From assembly GCA_965267475.1 (NCBI GenBank), contig OZ254079.1, positions 1,364,001 through 1,428,000 on the forward strand: DNA of 64,000 bases, given 5' to 3'. The DNA comes from JBCBKU01 sp965267475 (GTDB taxonomy: Bacteria; Pseudomonadota; Alphaproteobacteria; Rhodobacterales; Rhodobacteraceae). Both the position numbers and the translations under genes were made by a program. The notes under the pieces were generated by a model. The model ran no database searches, was not told the origin of the DNA, and saw nothing but the letters and a program-made list of their open reading frames with translations. This document shows, in pieces, positions 26,455 through 34,910 of this stretch (its first letter is position 1; each line of letters starts with the position of its first letter).

Positions 26455-28098
26455 ATGTCTGCTAAGGACGTCAAATTCGACACCGATGCCCGCAACCGTA
26501 TGTTGCACGGCGTCAATATTCTCGCCGATGCCGTTAAGGTCACGCTTGGCCCCAAGGGCCGTAACGTGGTCATCGACAAATCCTTCGGCGCCCCGCGCAT
26601 CACGAAGGACGGTGTGACCGTCGCCAAGGAAATCGAACTGGAAGACAAGTTCGAAAACATGGGCGCGCAGATGGTCAAGGAAGTGGCCAGCCGCACCAAT
26701 GACGAAGCCGGTGACGGCACGACGACAGCCACGGTTCTGGCCCAGGCCATCGTCAAGGAAGGCATGAAGTCGGTTGCCGCTGGCATGAACCCGATGGATC
26801 TGAAGCGCGGCGTCGATATGGCCGTGTCAAAGGTGATCGAGAACATCAAGAGCGCTTCGCGCGAAGTCAAAGACAGCGACGAAGTGGCTCAGGTCGGCAC
26901 GATCTCGGCCAATGGCGAAGCCGAAATCGGCAGCCAGATCTCGGACGCGATGCAGAAGGTCGGCAATGACGGTGTGATCACCGTTGAAGAGAACAAGGGC
27001 CTTGAGACGGAAACCGAAGTTGTCGAAGGCATGCAGTTCGACCGCGGTTACCTGTCGCCTTACTTCGTCACCAACCCGGACAAGATGACGTCGGATCTGG
27101 AAGATTGCATGATCCTGCTTCACGAGAAGAAGCTGTCGTCGCTTCAGCCGATGGTGCCGCTTCTCGAAGCCGTCATCCAGTCGGGCAAGCCGCTTCTGAT
27201 CGTGGCGGAAGACGTCGAAGGCGAGGCTTTGGCCACGCTTGTCGTCAACAAGCTGCGCGGCGGTCTGAAGATCGCAGCCGTCAAGGCGCCGGGCTTCGGC
27301 GATCGCCGAAAGGCCATGCTTCAGGACATCGCGATCCTGACAGGCGGTCAGGTGATTTCTGACGATCTGGGCATGAAGCTGGAAAACGTGACCATGGACA
27401 TGCTGGGTTCGGCCAAGCGCGTCTCGATCACGAAAGACGAGACCACGGTGATCGACGGTGCCGGCGAAAAGGCCGAGATCGAAGCTCGTGTCGGCCAGAT
27501 CCGTCAGCAGATCGAAGAAACCACGTCAGACTATGACCGTGAAAAGCTGCAAGAGCGTGTTGCGAAACTCGCCGGCGGTGTCGCTGTCATCCGCGTGGGC
27601 GGCATGACCGAGGTCGAAGTGAAAGAGCGCAAGGACCGCGTTGATGACGCGCTGAACGCGACCCGTGCGGCCGTTCAGGAAGGCATCGTTGTCGGTGGCG
27701 GCGTGGCCCTGGTTCAGGGCGCCAAAGCGCTTGAGGGTCTGAAGGGCGCCAACAGCGACCAGGACGCAGGCATTGCCATCGTCCGGAAGGCGCTGGAAGC
27801 ACCGCTTCGCCAGATCGCCGAGAACTCCGGCGTCGACGGATCGGTTGTTGCGGGCAAGATCCGCGAATCTTCCGATGCTTCGTTCGGCTTCAACGCCCAG
27901 ACCGAAGAATATGGCGATCTCTTCAAGTTTGGCGTCATCGACCCGGCCAAGGTTGTCCGCACGGCTCTGGAAGACGCAGCCTCGGTTGCTGGCCTGCTGA
28001 TCACGACGGAAGCCATGGTTGCCGACAAGCCCGCCAAGGAAGGCGCGGCTGCCGGTGGCGGCATGCCCGACATGGGCGGCATGGGCGGCATGATGTAA
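26455..28098 (+). CDS. groEL: Chaperonin GroEL
   Basis: 547 residues, full-length 60-kDa chaperonin. ATP-binding LGPKGRNVVIDKSFGAP, the DGTTTATVLAQ segment with the catalytic Asp, and the C-terminal Gly-Met tail ending GGMGGMM are present. It folds cytoplasmic proteins with GroES. It follows groES after 50 bp with ribosome site AGGAG and ends in an intrinsic terminator. Confidence 0.98.
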   Translation: MSAKDVKFDTDARNRMLHGVNILADAVKVTLGPKGRNVVIDKSFGAPRITKDGVTVAKEIELEDKFENMGAQMVKEVASRTNDEAGDGTTTATVLAQAIVKEGMKSVAAGMNPMDLKRGVDMAVSKVIENIKSASREVKDSDEVAQVGTISANGEAEIGSQISDAMQKVGNDGVITVEENKGLETETEVVEGMQFDRGYLSPYFVTNPDKMTSDLEDCMILLHEKKLSSLQPMVPLLEAVIQSGKPLLIVAEDVEGEALATLVVNKLRGGLKIAAVKAPGFGDRRKAMLQDIAILTGGQVISDDLGMKLENVTMDMLGSAKRVSITKDETTVIDGAGEKAEIEARVGQIRQQIEETTSDYDREKLQERVAKLAGGVAVIRVGGMTEVEVKERKDRVDDALNATRAAVQEGIVVGGGVALVQGAKALEGLKGANSDQDAGIAIVRKALEAPLRQIAENSGVDGSVVAGKIRESSDASFGFNAQTEEYGDLFKFGVIDPAKVVRTALEDAASVAGLLITTEAMVADKPAKEGAAAGGGMPDMGGMGGMM

Positions 28099-28120
28099 GT
28101 CAGCCGATCCTTTGGATCAA

Positions 28121-28152
28121 AGAAGGGGCGTCCATCGGGCGCCCCTTTTTCT
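28121..28152 (+). terminator. Intrinsic terminator after groEL
   Basis: 8-bp stem (28123-28130 with 28140-28147), 9-nt loop, followed by TTTTT-C-TT. It lies 23 bp after the groEL stop. Confidence 0.85.
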
Positions 28153-28178
28153 TGTCCGTCGCGCGCGGCAACGGCAGG

Positions 28179-28622
28179 TCAGCGCTGAATCGGCTCCAGC
28201 GGGTCATAGCCAAACCCAGTCCCCCAGGCGATATCACCCAGCGTGTCTGGTTTGACGCGCAGGCGGGCCAGATCCTCGCGAGCCACCCAGTGGCGTTCGG
28301 TCACCACACCCTCGGGATCGACCCAAGCGTCATCCAGATCTCCCGAGATGATCCTTGCCCGGAAATAGACGTCCACCTGATGGAAGGTGCCGGCAGGGTC
28401 GTGAAATTCATTCACGAGACAAGGCTCACCCACCGCAATCTCAAGGCCGGTTTCTTCGCGGACCTCACGGACCAGATTGTCCGGCAAGGACTGGCCGCGA
28501 TCGACGCCGCCACCCGGCGCGCAAAGAAGCTTGCTGCCTTTTTCGGGGGGGTAGGCGTTGACCAGCAAGATCTTGTTATCCCTCAAGATAATGGCGCGCA
28601 CGGCCAGGCGAGGTTGGGTCAT
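28179..28622 (-). CDS. Nudix hydrolase
   Basis: 147 residues. The Nudix box is GGVDRGQSLPDNLV followed by REVREETGLEI, so the position that is normally Glu in GX5E is Gln while the REUXEEXGU metal-binding helix is intact. Substrate cannot be told. It begins in a 4-base ATGA overlap with the purK stop, so it is probably the last gene of the purE-purK operon. Confidence 0.88.
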   Translation of the reverse strand: MTQPRLAVRAIILRDNKILLVNAYPPEKGSKLLCAPGGGVDRGQSLPDNLVREVREETGLEIAVGEPCLVNEFHDPAGTFHQVDVYFRARIISGDLDDAWVDPEGVVTERHWVAREDLARLRVKPDTLGDIAWGTGFGYDPLEPIQR

Positions 28623-29692
28623 GACTTGGGGCCGGTAACGCGGTTGACGTGGCCCATTTTTCGGCCCTGCCGGGTTTCGGCTTTGCCATAGAGATGGATC
28701 GCGCCGCCCGTTTCGGCAATCTGGGGGATTTGATCAACATCGTCACCGATCAGGTTTTCCATGACCACATCTGCATGACGCGCCCCATCACCCAAGGGCC
28801 AACCCGCGACCGCGCGGATATGCTGTTCGAACTGGTCGATGGCGCAGCCGTTCTGGGTCCAATGACCGGAATTATGCACCCGCGGTGCAAATTCATTCAC
28901 GACAAGTCCCTGGGGTGTCACGAAAAATTCGACCCCGATCACACCCACATAGTCCAGTGCGTTCAGGATCTGCCCGGCGGCCAGCACCGCGTCACTTTTC
29001 AGCCGCGCCGGAACTGAGGCAGGCACGGTGGTCGTTCGCAGGATGCCGTCCTTGTGGACGTTCTCGCCCGGATCGAAGGCCGCCACCTGGCCATCCTGGC
29101 TGCGCGCCGCGATGACCGATATCTCGGCGGAGAAATCGACAAAGCCTTCCAGAACCGAGGGCGCGCCTTTCAGGGTGTCGAAGGCGAAATGGGCTTGGTC
29201 GGGTTCATTGAGCCGCACCTGACCCTTGCCGTCATAGCCGAAACGGCGCGTCTTCAGGATCGCCGGTGTCCCGATGTCTCGAATGGCCTGTTGAAGCCCG
29301 GTTAGATCGACCACGTCCGCATAAGGGGCCGGTCGCAACCCTATGGATTCAATGAATTCTTTCTCGGTCAGGCGATCCTGGCTGGTGGCCAGGGCACGCC
29401 TGTTCGGGTGGATCGCCACGCGAGCTTCAAGGGCATCAAGCGCTTCGGTGGGAATATTTTCAAATTCATACGTGACGACGTCGACGGCTTCAGCAAATGC
29501 CGAAAGCGCCTCCAGATCGTCATATGCGGCATTCGTGAAACTCTGCGCGGTTTCTTTTGCGGGTGCCGCCGGATCGGGATCGTAAATGTGACAGTGCAAC
29601 CCCAACCGACAGGCGGCAACAGACAGCATCCGGCCCAGTTGACCGCCCCCCAGAATACCAATTTTCGAACTTTGTGGCAGGGCGTCAGCCAT
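28619..29692 (-). CDS. purK: N5-carboxyaminoimidazole ribonucleotide synthase
   Basis: ATP-grasp enzyme of purine synthesis that joins AIR, bicarbonate and ATP to give N5-CAIR. 357 residues: N-terminal GILGGGQLGRML, ATP-grasp segments ILKTRRFGYDGKGQ and EFAPRVHNSGHWT. The ATG at 29692 (MADALPQSSK) gives an 8-base overlap with purE and fits the family N-terminus. It works with PurE, encoded just upstream. Confidence 0.95.
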   Translation of the reverse strand: MADALPQSSKIGILGGGQLGRMLSVAACRLGLHCHIYDPDPAAPAKETAQSFTNAAYDDLEALSAFAEAVDVVTYEFENIPTEALDALEARVAIHPNRRALATSQDRLTEKEFIESIGLRPAPYADVVDLTGLQQAIRDIGTPAILKTRRFGYDGKGQVRLNEPDQAHFAFDTLKGAPSVLEGFVDFSAEISVIAARSQDGQVAAFDPGENVHKDGILRTTTVPASVPARLKSDAVLAAGQILNALDYVGVIGVEFFVTPQGLVVNEFAPRVHNSGHWTQNGCAIDQFEQHIRAVAGWPLGDGARHADVVMENLIGDDVDQIPQIAETGGAIHLYGKAETRQGRKMGHVNRVTGPKS

Positions 29693-30164
29693 GTTCGGGG
29701 CTTTCCGGGATTGAATCCGCAAGGTCTGCCCGCCAAGCGTCCAGCCGGACCGCGAGGTCGGGGTCGGTCACCGCCAAGATCCCCGCAGCCATCAGACCAG
29801 CATTTGCCGCGCCGCCGATGGCCATGGTCGCCACCGGGAACCCCTTGGGCATCTGCACGATGGAATACAGGCTGTCGACGCCTTTTAGCGCCTTTGTCTC
29901 AACCGGCACACCGATCACCGGAAGCCGCGTCTTCGATGCCATCATCCCGGGCAAGTGGGCGGCCCCTCCGGCCCCAGCGACGATCACCTTCAACCCACGA
30001 TCCACGGCGGTGGTGCCATAGTCCCAAAGCCGGTCCGGAGTGCGGTGCGCCGATACGATCCTTGTCTCGTAAGGCACGGACAACGCGTCTAGAATCTCGG
30101 CCGCGCCTTGCATGGTCGGCCAGTCGGATTGGCTTCCCATGATAATCCCTACAACTGCGCCCAC
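29685..30164 (-). CDS. purE: N5-carboxyaminoimidazole ribonucleotide mutase
   Basis: Converts N5-CAIR to CAIR in purine synthesis. 159 residues with the class I signature GIIMGSQSDWPTM, the IVSAHRTPDRL loop with the catalytic His, and AGGAAHLPGM appearing as GAGGAAHLPGMMA. It begins with GTG (30164) preceded by AAGGGGAG. Overlaps purK by 8 bases. Confidence 0.96.
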   Translation of the reverse strand: MGAVVGIIMGSQSDWPTMQGAAEILDALSVPYETRIVSAHRTPDRLWDYGTTAVDRGLKVIVAGAGGAAHLPGMMASKTRLPVIGVPVETKALKGVDSLYSIVQMPKGFPVATMAIGGAANAGLMAAGILAVTDPDLAVRLDAWRADLADSIPESPEHG

Positions 30165-30211
30165 GCGTGCACTCCCCTTGCCGGAGCGCGCACTATACTC
30201 AACCGCAGGTC

Positions 30212-30430
30212 TCAGGCAATGATATCAGGGGTCAGACGGTTCTCGATCGACGTGATTTCGTCTTTCAGCCGGAGTTTGTGCCGCTTCAGCCGTTGCAGGG
30301 TCAACGCGTCTGCCGTTCCCTTGTCCTGAAGGGCTCTGATCGCCTCATCCAGGTCGCGGTGTTCCTGTTGCAGCACCCCAAGGCGCACACGCATCGCGTC
30401 TTCCTGTGACATGTCGGGGGTATTGGTCAT
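30212..30430 (-). CDS. YdcH family protein (DUF465)
   Basis: 72 residues, mostly helical and strongly charged, with the DUF465 pattern RLGVLQQEHRDLDEAIRAL and LQRLKRHKLRLKDEI. Function unknown. The ATG at 30430 was chosen because upstream residues are not homologous; there is no strong ribosome site. Separated from purE by 47 bp and divergent from hsp20. Confidence 0.85.
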   Translation of the reverse strand: MTNTPDMSQEDAMRVRLGVLQQEHRDLDEAIRALQDKGTADALTLQRLKRHKLRLKDEITSIENRLTPDIIA

Positions 30431-30595
30431 GAAGGACTGAATTTTCGGTTTCCGGGTCACGAAAACATTAGCCCAATGCCCCGAAAGCGCCAAGGCTTGG
30501 CCCTTGTCGCGCTTCAATCGCACCCCCATATTTCAGGTACGGCGGTCGCCTTCTGGGGCCGCGCGCGACGCTCGCTTCATGAAAAGGACGTGGCG

Positions 30596-31009
30596 ATGAC
30601 AAAACTGGCTTTGGGGTCGCACCCCTTTCTGTTGGGCTTCGAGCAGCTGGAACGGCTGGTCGAGCGGACAGCAAAAGCGGAAGGGAACGGATATCCTCCG
30701 TTCAATATCGAGCAGACCTCGGACACGAGTTATCGCATCACGCTGGCGGTCGCCGGATTTGGCGAAGATGATCTGTCACTGACGGTCGAAGACAACCAGC
30801 TTGTGGTTCGTGGGCGGCAGTCTGAGGACGCGGAAGGACGCGTCTTCCTGCATCGCGGTATCGCCGCACGCCAGTTTCAGCGAAGTTTCGTTCTGGCCGA
30901 TGGTGTCGAGGTTTCGGGCGCGAAAATGGAAAACGGTCTTCTGCACGTGGACCTAAGCCGTTCGGTGCCGGAAACAGTTGTTCAGAAAATCCAGATCAAA
31001 ACGGGCTAA
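30596..31009 (+). CDS. Small heat-shock protein (Hsp20/alpha-crystallin)
   Basis: 137 residues. The alpha-crystallin domain spans about residues 35-130, with ITLAVAGFGEDDLSLTVEDNQLVVRGRQ and the A-x-x-x-n-GvL-like motif GAKMENGLLHVDL. It holds unfolding proteins. ATG at 30596 with AAGGA upstream. Followed after 11 bp by a DUF1150 gene, a pair I recognise from other Rhodobacterales, which suggests a joint stress role. Confidence 0.9.
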   Translation: MTKLALGSHPFLLGFEQLERLVERTAKAEGNGYPPFNIEQTSDTSYRITLAVAGFGEDDLSLTVEDNQLVVRGRQSEDAEGRVFLHRGIAARQFQRSFVLADGVEVSGAKMENGLLHVDLSRSVPETVVQKIQIKTG

Positions 31010-31020
31010 GGAGGCAGGCG

Positions 31021-31248
31021 ATGCATACGAAATACGATTTCCGCGATCTCGATACGGATAAGATCGTTTATATCCGCCCCGTCGATGTGGCTGATCTGCC
31101 GAAAGATGTTCGGGAACAGGCACTTGGGGCCGAAGTGATCTATGCGCTTCACAATGCCCAGGGCGAGCGCCTTGCACTGGTCGCCAACCGCCGCATGGCC
31201 GTTGCCCTTGCGGAAGAGCATGACATGACGCCGGTGGCCGTTCACTAA
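31021..31248 (+). CDS. DUF1150 family protein
   Basis: 75 residues. Motifs KIVYIRPVDVADLP and ALHNAQGERLALVANRRMAV are typical of DUF1150, a short alphaproteobacterial family of unknown function usually encoded after an Hsp20 gene. Ribosome site AAGGAGG just upstream. Ends 18 bp before a bidirectional terminator. Confidence 0.88.
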   Translation: MHTKYDFRDLDTDKIVYIRPVDVADLPKDVREQALGAEVIYALHNAQGERLALVANRRMAVALAEEHDMTPVAVH

Positions 31249-31266
31249 ACGGCCGTCGCGCACAAA

Positions 31267-31301
31267 AAAAGCGCCCCTGCGGACGGCAAGGGCGCTTTTC
31301 T
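31267..31301. terminator. Bidirectional intrinsic terminator between DUF1150 gene and tmoX
   Basis: AAAAGCGCCC and GGGCGCTTTT form a perfect 10-bp stem with a 13-nt loop. T-runs exist on both strands, so it can end the rightward hsp20 operon and the leftward tmo operon. Confidence 0.88.
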
Positions 31302-31314
31302 TCGGTTCAGTGGA

Positions 31315-32265
31315 TCAGTTGATCCAGCCGTTCACGATATCTGGGTTCGCGGCGACCCATTCTTCCGCCACATCCTGTGGATCCCGCTCGTCCCGGCCGA
31401 TCTCAAGGATCCAGCCGTTGACGGTGTCCGGGTCGAACTGGACCTGGCTCAGGAACTTGGCCGCGGCAGGGTTCCGCGTTTCAAGCGACTTCGAATAGGA
31501 CACATAGATCTGCGCGTCTTCGTGCTTGCACGAGAACGTCGAAGATTCGAGCCAATCCTCATCGTCCAGTTTCAGATCGATGCAGCCTTCCGTCCCGGCA
31601 GGTTCTTCAACCGGCGTGATGTCGTAAGCCGCGTGGATCCATTCAGGCGTCCAATAGTAGAACAGGATCGGCTTCTGATTGTTGTAAGACGTCTGAAGCT
31701 GCGCCTTAAACGTCGCGTCCGAGACGATTTCCGGCTCCCACAGATCGCTCAGCCCATAATCCTTGAACTTGACCTGCCACATCTTGGTGGATTTCCACGA
31801 TGCGTCACCGGCCCAGTATTCGCCCTTGCCGTTGCCGTCCTTGTCGAACATGGCAGCGATTTCGGGATCAGCCAGATCCTCGATCGATGAGATCATGTCG
31901 GACATATAGGACGGCACGAACATTGCCTGGGTCCCGAGATAGGGCTCGTTGTGCGCAACCGATCCCGCACCATCGATGAACTTGTCCCAGATGGCCTGCT
32001 GGTTCGGCATCCACATGTCCGTATAGACGTCGGCCGAGCCGTCGCCCTTGTCCATGCCGGCCGAGATGATGGCCTGGTCCGACAGACCATCGATGATCTC
32101 GGCTTCCGAGTTCAGCGGGCCTTCGATCACGGCTTTGATCACATGCGCGATCGCTTTGGCGCCGGTCCAGTTCAGGTCTGAGATGGCGACCTTTTCCTGG
32201 GCCGTGGCCGCTGTGGACAGCGCGGCGATCGCTGCGCCGGTCATCAGCACTTTCATAGGTTTCAT
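31315..32265 (-). CDS. tmoX: Periplasmic TMAO/betaine-type ABC transporter binding protein (TmoX-like)
   Basis: 316 residues: a signal peptide (residues 1-22, cleavage near ATA-Q) followed by an OpuAC-type binding fold. Trp residues that could form a cation-pi box for a quaternary or N-oxide amine occur in DLNWTG, DMWMPNQQ and YYWTPEW. Residues 141-149 (DKDGNGKGE) form an EF-hand-like metal loop, which fits the metal-binding hairpin reported for the TMAO-binding protein TmoX of Ruegeria pomeroyi. Together with a Tdm-type demethylase in the same operon, TMAO is the best guess; glycine betaine is the alternative. Ribosome site GGGAG. Confidence 0.78.
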   Translation of the reverse strand: MKPMKVLMTGAAIAALSTAATAQEKVAISDLNWTGAKAIAHVIKAVIEGPLNSEAEIIDGLSDQAIISAGMDKGDGSADVYTDMWMPNQQAIWDKFIDGAGSVAHNEPYLGTQAMFVPSYMSDMISSIEDLADPEIAAMFDKDGNGKGEYWAGDASWKSTKMWQVKFKDYGLSDLWEPEIVSDATFKAQLQTSYNNQKPILFYYWTPEWIHAAYDITPVEEPAGTEGCIDLKLDDEDWLESSTFSCKHEDAQIYVSYSKSLETRNPAAAKFLSQVQFDPDTVNGWILEIGRDERDPQDVAEEWVAANPDIVNGWIN

Positions 32266-32295
32266 TGGTATCTCCCTTAGTGTTTTCGTTCGTCG

Positions 32296-33852
32296 TCAGT
32301 TTTCGACCTTGTTGGCCTTCTGTACCACCCGGTCGACCATCATGGCCAACAAGGCAATTCCGATGCCGGCCAGGATTCCCCGTCCGGTCTTAGTGTTTGC
32401 GAGCGCCTCGGTCACGATGAAGCCCATACCGCCCGCTCCAATTAGGGCGGCGACCACAACCATCGAGAGGCTCATCATCACGACTTGGTTCACGCCAGCC
32501 ATGATCGAGGGCAGGGCAAGCGGCAGCTCGACCTTGCGCAGAAGCTGGCCCGGATTGGCCCCGAAGGCCAGCGCGGCTTCTTTCGTGTTTTCCGGGACGT
32601 GCCGGATGCCAAGGGCCGTCAGGCGGACCATGGGCGGCATCGCGAAGATCACAGTTGCCAGGATTCCCGGCGGTTTCCCGATCGAGAAGAAGGCCACCGC
32701 AGGCAAGAGGTACACGAAACTGGGGATCGTCTGCATGATGTCCAGGATCGGCGTTATGATCGCCTGACCGCGCGTCGATTTCCCGACCCATATGCCCAGC
32801 GGCAGCCCAAGGACCACGCAGATGATCGAGGCCGCCGCCACGAGCGACAGGGTATCCATGGCCGTCTGCCAGAACCCGAACAGCGCGATGTAGGCCAGCG
32901 ACGCGCCCACGAACACGGTCACCCGAGATCCCGCGAATTTATAGGATATCGCGATGATGGCCGCCGCCGTGATGATCCAGGGCGTGCCCACAAAGACCGC
33001 CGTAATGGCCCCCAGCATGGTCCGCAGGAACGCCGTGATGCCATCAAAGAAGAAACCGTAGAACGCGGTCAGATAGTTGATGCCCGTATCGATCTTCTGG
33101 GCGAAGTATGTGTTCAGGTTAATCGGCGGCAGGTCTTCGCGGGCGGGCGTACGCTCGATCCGGCGGCTGCCGTCATCGTTTCTCGGGAAGCTGACCTCAT
33201 CGGGACGCTCCAGCCAGATCAGCGTTGGAAACTCGCCAATGATCGTACAGTCGAAACGGTCCTTGAAGGCGACCTCTTCGCCTGCCTGAATGGCGCGGGC
33301 CTGCTTGATGCAGTTCCGCTCTTCCGGGGCGAATTGCGATGCGCGATAGATCATCAATGGTGCGACCAGCGCGATGATCAGCCCCGCCATGACGAGGCGC
33401 GACGGATCCCAGCCCGAGGCCGTCGTCCGGTTCGTGCGCCACGAATTGTACTGGCGGAAATAGATCCGGTCCGCGAGCCAGCCGAACAAGACCCGCCCGA
33501 GCACGAAGATCACCACGGCCGCGACAAGGCTGCTGGAGGTCCAGTTTTCATAGCGTTCAACAAGGAAATCCTTGTTGTCGATCACGGCCTGTATTGCCGC
33601 GCCGTTGTACTTATAGGCCAGCGCCAGATAGACGGCCGCAACCAGATCGATCAGGAAACCGATCCAGAACAAAAGCCAGTTGCCACGCAGAGAGGCCCAG
33701 ACAAATCCGCCGAAGGCCGCCCGCCAATTGATATGGCTGCGACCCAGTTTGTCCTTCTGGATCGACAGAAAGGTGTCGGCGAAATAATCCTGCTGGCGCT
33801 CCGAGAACTCGCGGAACGGCGACGTCGTGTCTTTGATATCTGCGATGGTCAT
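32296..33852 (-). CDS. tmoV: ABC transporter permease of the TMAO/betaine type (TmoV-like)
   Basis: 518 residues, longer than typical ProW-type permeases because of an N-terminal part (1-280) with three or so hydrophobic helices and a soluble, charged loop. The C-terminal BPD_transp_1 domain (about 300-510) has the coupling motif EAALAFGANPGQLLRKVELPLALPSI split as EAALAFGAN and LPLALPSIMAG. It starts in a 4-base ATGA overlap with the ATPase gene and is followed by the binding-protein gene after 30 bp. Confidence 0.85.
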   Translation of the reverse strand: MTIADIKDTTSPFREFSERQQDYFADTFLSIQKDKLGRSHINWRAAFGGFVWASLRGNWLLFWIGFLIDLVAAVYLALAYKYNGAAIQAVIDNKDFLVERYENWTSSSLVAAVVIFVLGRVLFGWLADRIYFRQYNSWRTNRTTASGWDPSRLVMAGLIIALVAPLMIYRASQFAPEERNCIKQARAIQAGEEVAFKDRFDCTIIGEFPTLIWLERPDEVSFPRNDDGSRRIERTPAREDLPPINLNTYFAQKIDTGINYLTAFYGFFFDGITAFLRTMLGAITAVFVGTPWIITAAAIIAISYKFAGSRVTVFVGASLAYIALFGFWQTAMDTLSLVAAASIICVVLGLPLGIWVGKSTRGQAIITPILDIMQTIPSFVYLLPAVAFFSIGKPPGILATVIFAMPPMVRLTALGIRHVPENTKEAALAFGANPGQLLRKVELPLALPSIMAGVNQVVMMSLSMVVVAALIGAGGMGFIVTEALANTKTGRGILAGIGIALLAMMVDRVVQKANKVEN

Positions 33853-34910
33853 TGTTCCCCCTGAACCCCGCGCAACAGCGCGTCTTTTGTGACGATTCCA
33901 ACCGGCGCGTCGGCATCCATGATCAGGACCGGATTCTCTTGATCGACCGACAGGGCTACCAGGTGATCCAGATCGTCATCTGGCCCCGCCGTGGGATGCG
34001 TGTCCTTGTCGGGTGTCTTGCCCGTTCGCTGTTCGTATGCCGCCACGGGCTCCATCACCGTATGGGCAAAAAGAAGTTTCAGCTTTGAAATCCCCTGAAC
34101 GAACTTCGCCACGTATTCGTCCGCCGGGTTCGTCACGATGTCTTCGGGCGTGCCGATCTGCACGACCTCACCATCCTTCATGATCGCGATGCGCGACCCC
34201 ATCCGGATCGCCTCGTCCAGATCGTGGGTGATGAACAGCGTCGTCTTCTTCATGGTCTTCGAAAGATCGAGGAATTCATCCTGAAGACCCCGCCGGATCA
34301 GCGGGTCGAGCGCCGAAAACGGCTCGTCCATCAGCAGGATATCGGGATCCGCGGCCAAGGCGCGCGCAAGACCCACGCGCTGCTGCATTCCGCCCGACAA
34401 TTCCGAGGGAAGACGGTCGCCATAACCCTGCAAGCTGACCTTTTCGATGACCTCATCGGCCACTTGCTGCCGCGTGAAGGCATCGACGTTTCGCAACTCA
34501 AGCGAGAAGGCGATGTTGTCCGACACCGTGCGGTGCGGCAGAAGCGCCATGTTCTGGAACACCATCCCGATCTTGTCGGCTCGCATTTCGCGAAGCTGCT
34601 CGGGATTGAGATCTCCGACATTGACCCCGTTGATCAAAATTTCACCGCTTGTGGGTTCGATCAGCCGGTTAAAGTGGCGCACCAAGGTCGACTTTCCCGA
34701 TCCCGACAGCCCCATGATGCAGAAGATTTCGCCCTCGCCGACCGAGATCGAGACATCGCGGACCCCGACCACACATTCGAACCGCTCCAGCACTTCGGCC
34801 TTTGACAGGTTCTCTTGTCGGACGGCGGCCATGGCCTCTTCGGCCCGGTGTCCAAAGATTTTCCAAACATTGTTGGTGACAACGACGTCTTCTCTTCGAT
34901 CCATGCTCAC
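33849..34910 (-). CDS. tmoW: ABC transporter ATPase of the TMAO/betaine type (TmoW-like)
   Basis: 353 residues. Walker A GLSGSGKST, Q-loop near VFQNMALLPH, signature LSGGMQQRVGLARAL and Walker B ILLMDEPFSALDP are intact. The C-terminal 100 residues contain a degenerate CBS-like tail (VLIMDADAPVGIVTKDALL), as in ProV-type ATPases. The GTG at 34910 overlaps the tdm stop by 4 bases and sits 7 nt after AGAAGG; the ATG two codons later is the alternative start. Confidence 0.87.
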   Translation of the reverse strand: MSMDRREDVVVTNNVWKIFGHRAEEAMAAVRQENLSKAEVLERFECVVGVRDVSISVGEGEIFCIMGLSGSGKSTLVRHFNRLIEPTSGEILINGVNVGDLNPEQLREMRADKIGMVFQNMALLPHRTVSDNIAFSLELRNVDAFTRQQVADEVIEKVSLQGYGDRLPSELSGGMQQRVGLARALAADPDILLMDEPFSALDPLIRRGLQDEFLDLSKTMKKTTLFITHDLDEAIRMGSRIAIMKDGEVVQIGTPEDIVTNPADEYVAKFVQGISKLKLLFAHTVMEPVAAYEQRTGKTPDKDTHPTAGPDDDLDHLVALSVDQENPVLIMDADAPVGIVTKDALLRGVQGEQ

